Assembly (NCBI GenBank): GCA_038521775.1
Contig: JBCBKN010000320.1
Span: forward strand, 1-5,653
Source of the DNA: J013 sp038521775
Lineage (GTDB): Bacteria; Pseudomonadota; Alphaproteobacteria; Rhodobacterales; Rhodobacteraceae
Direction: 5' to 3'
Length of the DNA: 5,653 nt
Both the position numbers and the translations under genes were made by a program. Below are positions 5,008 through 5,653 of the stretch, in pieces; position 1 is the first letter of the stretch; every line of letters starts with the position of its first letter. The notes under the pieces were generated by a model that was not told the origin of the DNA, did not search any database, and was given only the letters and a program-made list of their open reading frames with translations.

Positions 5008-5653
5008 ATGCCCCGCGACCCCCGCTATGACGTTCTTTTCGAGCCGGTGAAGATCGGGCCGGTCACGGCAAAGAACCGGTTCTACCAGGTGCCACATTGC
5101 ACCGGGATGGGCTGGTTGCGGCCGAACATGCTTGCCGCAATGCGCGGGGTGAAGGCCGAGGGCGGCTGGGCGGTGGTCAACACCGAATATTGCTCGATCC
5201 ATCCGAGCTCAGACGATCTGCCCCATGCTTCGGCCGCGCTTTGGGACCGGGACGACATCGCCGCGCATCGGATGATGACCGAGGCGGTGCAGGCCCATGG
5301 CGGCCTGGCCGGGGTGGAGCTGTGGTACAGCGGTGCGCGCAGCCCCAACAACCTCACCCGCCTGCCGGCGATGGATGTGGCGAGCATGCCCAACCTCGCC
5401 GGCCACCCCTCGCAGACCCGCGCAATGGACAAGGCCGACATCCGCGAACTGCGCCGCTGGCACCGGCAGGCTGCGCTGCGGGCGCGCGAGGCGGGGTTCG
5501 ACATCGTCTATGTCTATGCAAGCCACGGCTACCTGCTGGCCAATTTCATCGACCCGCGCATCAACACGCGGACCGACGAGTATGGCGGCAGCCTGGAAAA
5601 CCGCCTGCGCCTGACCCGCGAGTTGATCGAGGAGACGAAGGCCGCCATCGGCG
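5008..5653 (+). CDS. Second TMADH-family amine dehydrogenase, TMADH-type active site (3' partial)
   Basis: The frame is open from ATG 5008 to the window edge, giving 215 residues, roughly the first two thirds of the FMN TIM barrel. C31 in FYQVPHC matches the 6-S-cysteinyl-FMN cysteine (TMADH Cys30), and Y170 and H173 match Tyr169 and His172. The amine-pocket residues keep the TMADH identity: Y61 (Tyr60) in NTEYCSI, S75 (Ser74) and W106 (Trp105) in GVELWY. The protein starts at the same place as TMADH itself and lacks the ten-residue N-terminal extension of its neighbour. It is a tandem paralogue of the upstream enzyme: by my count 46 of the first 60 aligned residues (2-61 here, 12-71 there) are identical. 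The iron-sulfur and Rossmann domains should follow outside the window. Expected activity is dehydrogenation of a methylated amine such as trimethylamine, but the family includes other N-demethylases, so the substrate is inferred. Confidence 0.92.
   Translation, partial: MPRDPRYDVLFEPVKIGPVTAKNRFYQVPHCTGMGWLRPNMLAAMRGVKAEGGWAVVNTEYCSIHPSSDDLPHASAALWDRDDIAAHRMMTEAVQAHGGLAGVELWYSGARSPNNLTRLPAMDVASMPNLAGHPSQTRAMDKADIRELRRWHRQAALRAREAGFDIVYVYASHGYLLANFIDPRINTRTDEYGGSLENRLRLTRELIEETKAAIG

Overview
The window is a compact, GC-rich, gene-dense segment in which every credible gene lies on the + strand. Base composition, strong G/C third-position preference and the look of the proteins suggest an alphaproteobacterium, plausibly Rhodobacterales (Paracoccus/Roseobacter-like). 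That placement is inference; there is no rRNA or other marker gene here.

Layout: (1) 1-825, the 3' part of a PotA-like ABC importer ATPase, cut by the left edge. (2) 841-1512, a BetI-like TetR-family repressor. (3) 1509-2897, a flavin amine oxidase with an apparent twin-arginine (Tat) signal. (4) 2894-4996, a complete 700-residue iron-sulfur flavoprotein of the trimethylamine dehydrogenase (TMADH) / dimethylamine dehydrogenase / histamine dehydrogenase family. (5) 5008-5653, the first 215 residues of a second, paralogous TMADH-family enzyme, cut by the right edge. Junctions are +15 nt, 4-nt ATGA overlap, 4-nt ATGA overlap and +11 nt. This looks like the interior of one operon; no promoter, terminator or gene-free stretch longer than 15 bases is present.

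The genes fit an amine-utilisation locus. An importer of the spermidine/putrescine type would bring an amine in, a BetI-like regulator would sense it, and three flavoenzymes would oxidise amine C-N bonds, one probably in the periplasm and two probably in the cytoplasm. The actual substrate cannot be read from the sequence.

The most interesting point is the tandem TMADH-family pair. Both keep the cysteine that carries 6-S-cysteinyl-FMN, but they differ at the residues that set amine specificity. The first has Gln, Trp and Asp where TMADH has Tyr60, Trp264 and Trp355, the pattern I recall for histamine dehydrogenase. The second keeps the TMADH residues Tyr60, Ser74 and Trp105. The first enzyme also differs from TMADH at the two positions proposed for electron exit to electron-transfer flavoprotein, and its second Rossmann fold lacks a GxGxxG motif. 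The generic label 'NADH:flavin oxidoreductase' would therefore probably mislead. All TMADH comparisons were made by eye against the family sequence as remembered.
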